NCBI GenBank assembly: GCA_016647705.1
Contig: CM028329.1
Location: forward strand, 60,591,231 to 60,655,230
Source: Eucommia ulmoides
Taxonomy: Eukaryota; Streptophyta; Magnoliopsida; Garryales; Eucommiaceae
Direction of reading: 5' to 3'
DNA length: 64,000 nt
In this document: one piece after another, positions 60,857 to 64,000 of the stretch
How the letters are laid out: each line of letters starts with the position of its first letter
How positions within the stretch are numbered: the stretch's first letter is position 1
Program-made: the position numbers and the translations under genes
The notes under the pieces: model-generated
What the model was told of the DNA's origin: nothing
Database searches by the model: none
The model's input: the letters and a program-made list of their open reading frames with translations, nothing else

Positions 60857-63357
60857 TTCCACATGTTCAACAATGGCGATTGGTGCTCAACATGGAACAT
60901 TGAGTTTGAGGATGAAGTTTTTTCCTTGATGTAAGAATTTTTGCCACCAAAAGTTGGGCAATTAAGAAGGAAAATGTGTTAATGTGTTTGTATTGAATTT
61001 ATTTTATATCATTATTTCTTGGGTTGGATTGTGGATAAGTTATATTACAAATTAGTGTTTATTTGAACAAATGTGATTATCTAAATTTTTTTTTATTATA
61101 TTTGTATTGAACATTTTATTGTATGATAAAAGATTTTTACTTCATTTTTTGGTTCATGGCAATTTTGTATTTTATAATTTGTTCAATTTAAAATTGTGCT
61201 TTATTTGTGATGCTTATGCTATTAAATGACGTTTAGTTGATCAATATTTTTTAAATATCTCTATAAATTTTGTTAACTTTCAACAAGTAATAGTCTTATG
61301 TTTGACATTGTACTCGATTTGTAATGTTAGGTATTAGAAGAAGTTCATGATCAATATTTTTTGAAACTCTCTCTCTATAAATTTTATTTAGTTTCTAGAG
61401 GAAATTTATATTTTGTTAGATTTATAATGTTTATGTTTTATGAAGTTCAGTTGATTATTAGTTTTTGAAATTCTCTATTTTCTTTGCATATTTTATTTAG
61501 TTTTAATTATAGTTATTGTTGCTTGAGTTGTAATGATTATGGTACGAGTAAAGGTTTAATTGATTAAGTTTTTTTAGTTGTCTCGCTCTCTCTCTCTCTC
61601 TGTGTGTGTCTCTGGTTTCAATATAACTATTGGGAATAGGCAATGTGGGTGAAATGATACCTATTTTCTCATATAATTTACAATATAATTTATTTATTAT
61701 TTGCATATAACCCGTGCTATCTCTTATTTTATATCGGTATAAGTTTTAGTCTCGATTTTTAATTATTATTAATGTTCAATTATTAGTCATTATTGATATT
61801 TAAATGAAATAGGTGCAAAATATTGTATATCAAAAAAAATTATGACAAAAAAATATATTATTTTTTTTTCGTTGTTTCACACCCGTGCCTTCAGGCACCG
61901 GTTATACGCTAGTCTATATAATAAATCACCTCATTTACCTCCAGGGTCGTTGGATGTCTCTAGATATTGGTAACCGTTAGATCAAAAATAACTTCACAAT
62001 TAGGGTTCCAGCCGCCTGGTAACGCCTTTCGCTCACCTCATTCTGCTTCAGGCTTCAGCCCTCTCTCTCTCTCTCTCTTCTGTCATCCCCACGCCATGGT
62101 CACCTCTGCTCCACCCCGTTCTATTTCTCTCATCTCTCTGCCTCCTGCCTTCTACCTCCTGCCTCCTCATCTACGTACCGCCTCTGGCAGTTTCCATCAC
62201 CAGCCTTCGATCTCCACGCAGCCACCACCGATATCACCTTTCCATCAAAACCCTAGCAGCGTCTCTCATCGTCGATCCATCGCCGTGCGTCACCATCACC
62301 ACGCTTCCGTTCCAGGTTCGTCTCTCTCTCTCTCCCCTTCCCTCTCTGATTTTCAATTTCATTTAGGTTTATTATTAATTTTGATTAGTTTAGGTTTTTG
62401 ATTCAATTTTGTAATCAATTTATGTTCGATTTGTTTAGATCTAAGAGTGAATTGGTTGCTCCCAAAGTCCCAACTCACATCGCCGTCGTATACGGCTGGA
62501 GAACCAATCGTTCATCGCCGTCGTATACAACTTTTGATGCAAGCACCCCCATCGTCACCATCCAGTCAGCGGTCCTGGCAAAAACGGTTTCCTCATTTCA
62601 TTCCTTTCAACCGCAACGTATGTCCATCTCTCAACATTTTTGTATCTTTTTGCTGCAAGGTTCCCTCTTTCCCGTTGTCTTTCATCTCAAAAAGGTGAGG
62701 TTTTCAATGCTCACATTACATTATTACTCAATGTTTAAAACTTTCCACCACATTAGTTACTTTTATAATGAATTCAAATCAATTAAAGTTGAATGCTTTG
62801 GTGTGGATTCTCTGGTTTTAGCTTTATGATGTATTCATTTTTTCTTTAATTTTCAATTCTTCAAGACCCTTAGTTTGTGATCTTCAAATATAGTTACTAC
62901 AACTTTGGTTTCACTTATATAGAAATGCAGCCCAAGATGTAAATGGTATATGGTTCTACAATACACTCTCATCGTGATTTTGGCGATTTTGGCTTACAAT
63001 TGCAATTTTGCGATTTCTTCGATATGTAGTTTATCTCTTTGCTACCAATTTTCTGTTTTGATTATCTCTTGGTTTACAATTGCAGATTTCATGAATTTTG
63101 CATTGAACTAGGCCAGATTGGATTCTTCTAAATCCTGACCAGGTGTTTAATGCTTTGGCGTTCTTCGTACCATTGTTTGTTACGAATTTTTTGTGTATGA
63201 TTGTTTGTTAAGGAGTATATACTAAGAACTCCTTCAATTATGTATATGATATATCTCCTAAAATGTTGGAAGAACAAGAACAAATAATTTTTCTTGTTCC
63301 CATATTTCTATTTAAATTCAACTCATTTGCATTTTGTTTGGTAATGGGTTTTTTCAA

Positions 63358-63491
63358 ATTGACAAATTATCAAAGGTGAATCAAAAGAATTTTGTGAACC
63401 TAATTGGATACTGTAACGAAAATAAGTCTTTCACCAGAATGGTAGTGTTTGAATATGCTCCAAATGGAACACTTTTCGAACATTTACACAG
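63358..63491 (+). pseudogene. captured kinase exon, copy 1 (MRH1/MDIS-like receptor kinase)
   Basis: IDKLSKVNQKNFVNLIGYC and FTRMVVFEYAPNGTLFEHLH are kinase subdomains III-V of the MRH1/MALE DISCOVERER group of LRR receptor-like kinases. The 3' splice site is mutated (TTTTTCAA where copy 2 has TTTTTCCAG). It is an isolated exon, without neighbours in the window. Confidence 0.75.
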
Positions 63492-63879
63492 TGACTATCT
63501 TTATTTATTGTCTTAATCTTTTTATGTGGGATCAAATTTACATTTATGGTATGTGTTCCTGTTTCCCTTTTTATGTTTCTGTTCCCAAAAAACTTGAAAA
63601 AGAAACAACAATATGGGAGCAAAAACAGGAATAAAGTGGCTTTAGGGCTTCCCATTCATAGGTAATTTTTAATGCTTTGGCGTTCTTCGTAGCATTGTTT
63701 GTTACGATTTTTTTGTGTGTGATTGTTTGTTAAGGAGTATATACTAAGAACCCCTTCAATTATGTACATGATATATCTCCTAAAATGTTGGTAGAACAAG
63801 AACAAATAAATTTTTTTGTTCCCATATTTCTGTTTAAATTCAACTCATTTACGTTTTGTTTGGTAATGGGTTTTTCCAG

Positions 63880-64000
63880 ATTAACAAATTATCAAAGGTG
63901 AATCACATAAATTTTGTGAACCTAATTGGATACTGTAAGAAAAATAAGCCTTTCACCATAATGGTGGTGTTTGAATATGCTCCAAATGGAACACTTTCGA
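63880..64000 (+). pseudogene. captured kinase exon, copy 2 (partial at window end)
   Basis: A second copy of the same exon 522 bases downstream, INKLSKVNHINFVNLIGYC and MVVFEYAPNGTL, with a good acceptor (TTTTTCCAG). The upstream intron sequence (TTTAATGCTTTGGCGTTCTT) is duplicated too, at 63146 and 63668. A one-base loss in ACACTTTCGA (ACACTTTTCGA in copy 1) shifts the frame just before the window ends. Confidence 0.75.

Larger units (their letters stand above)
58073..61912 (+). mobile_element. Helitron, 3.84 kb, carrying EDR2-like gene pieces
   Basis: The 5' end A|TCTATATAATAAATCAAC and the 3' end with the hairpin GTGCCT-TC-AGGCAC (61885-61898), 10 bases before CTAG|T, are textbook Helitron termini. 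The body has the family's CT-rich leader and GATCTGGATGG repeats (58260-58740), three exons of a DUF1336 gene with introns (59117-59915), and a 48-bp triple repeat (60709-60856). There is no Rep/helicase sequence, so it is non-autonomous. Confidence 0.88.
61913..64000 (+). mobile_element. second Helitron, head-to-tail, running out of the window
   Basis: TCTATATAATAAATCACCTC starts directly after the CTAG of the first Helitron and matches that element's own 5' end. A GTTGGATGTCTCTAGATATT segment and the family CT-rich leader (62040-62330) follow. Further right are pieces of a receptor-kinase gene. The 3' hairpin and CTRR end lie beyond 64000. The frames at 61967-62829 are in leader and AT-rich sequence and have no family similarity. 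Confidence 0.75.

Noticed and set aside
1-64000. CRISPR arrays, bacterial operons, riboswitches or tRNA genes
   Set aside because: The sequence is plant nuclear DNA. The only tRNA-like signals are the Pol III boxes of SINEs and the primer binding sites, and tandem repeats lack CRISPR repeat-spacer structure.

Overview
The window is plant nuclear DNA, most probably from a eudicot. Genes are sparse and split by long AT-rich GT-AG introns, microsatellites are common, and transposable elements typical of flowering plants (LTR retrotransposons, Helitrons, MITEs, a tRNA-derived SINE) make up most of the sequence. I cannot name the species.

Left part (1-28 kb). A solo LTR (426-2553) precedes a complete five-exon polygalacturonase gene (3272-8550, +) whose protein ends in a proline/lysine-rich extensin-like tail. 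Next come a SINE copy with an antisense piece of 26S rRNA embedded in it (9059-9605) and a gene for a USP-domain pseudokinase (10503-17858, +), in which the exon closing the USP domain has been tandemly multiplied. A two-exon Ole e 1-like secreted protein gene (SRPP-type) lies on the minus strand (19522-21021). The interval to 28.8 kb holds MITEs, a second solo LTR (22561-23959), LTR fragments and an 82-bp minisatellite, with no gene that I recognise.

Middle (28.8-36 kb). A decayed copy of the splicing-factor gene SYF1/XAB2 lies on the minus strand. It has lost its 5' part, some internal segments and its end, and one of its exons is split by a 2.6-kb solo LTR with a clean 5-bp target duplication. 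Its introns hold a 571-bp foldback element and a full-length SINE with 9-bp target duplications.

Right part (36-64 kb). This is a nest of transposons. The outer element is a non-coding LTR retrotransposon in minus orientation: 3' LTR 36022-37878, polypurine tract, tandemly duplicated internal region, tRNA-iMet-like PBS at 57156-57170, and 5' LTR from 57173. A 2.7-kb Helitron (39281-42005) and an 11.1-kb Ty3/gypsy Tat-like element (44746-55878) are inserted in its internal region. Its 5' LTR is interrupted at 58072 by two head-to-tail Helitrons. The first (58073-61912) carries exon pieces of an EDR2-like/DUF1336 gene. The second (61913 to beyond the window) carries a duplicated exon of an MRH1/MDIS-like receptor kinase. 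The Tat-like element has gag-pol on the minus strand and a separate spliced gene of the Transposase_28 type on the plus strand.

The only genes that look intact are the polygalacturonase and the Ole e 1-like gene; both products are predicted to be secreted cell-wall proteins. The pseudokinase is largely open but has one unresolved exon junction. All other coding sequence belongs to transposons or gene relics. Family and product calls are from memory of protein families; no database search was possible.
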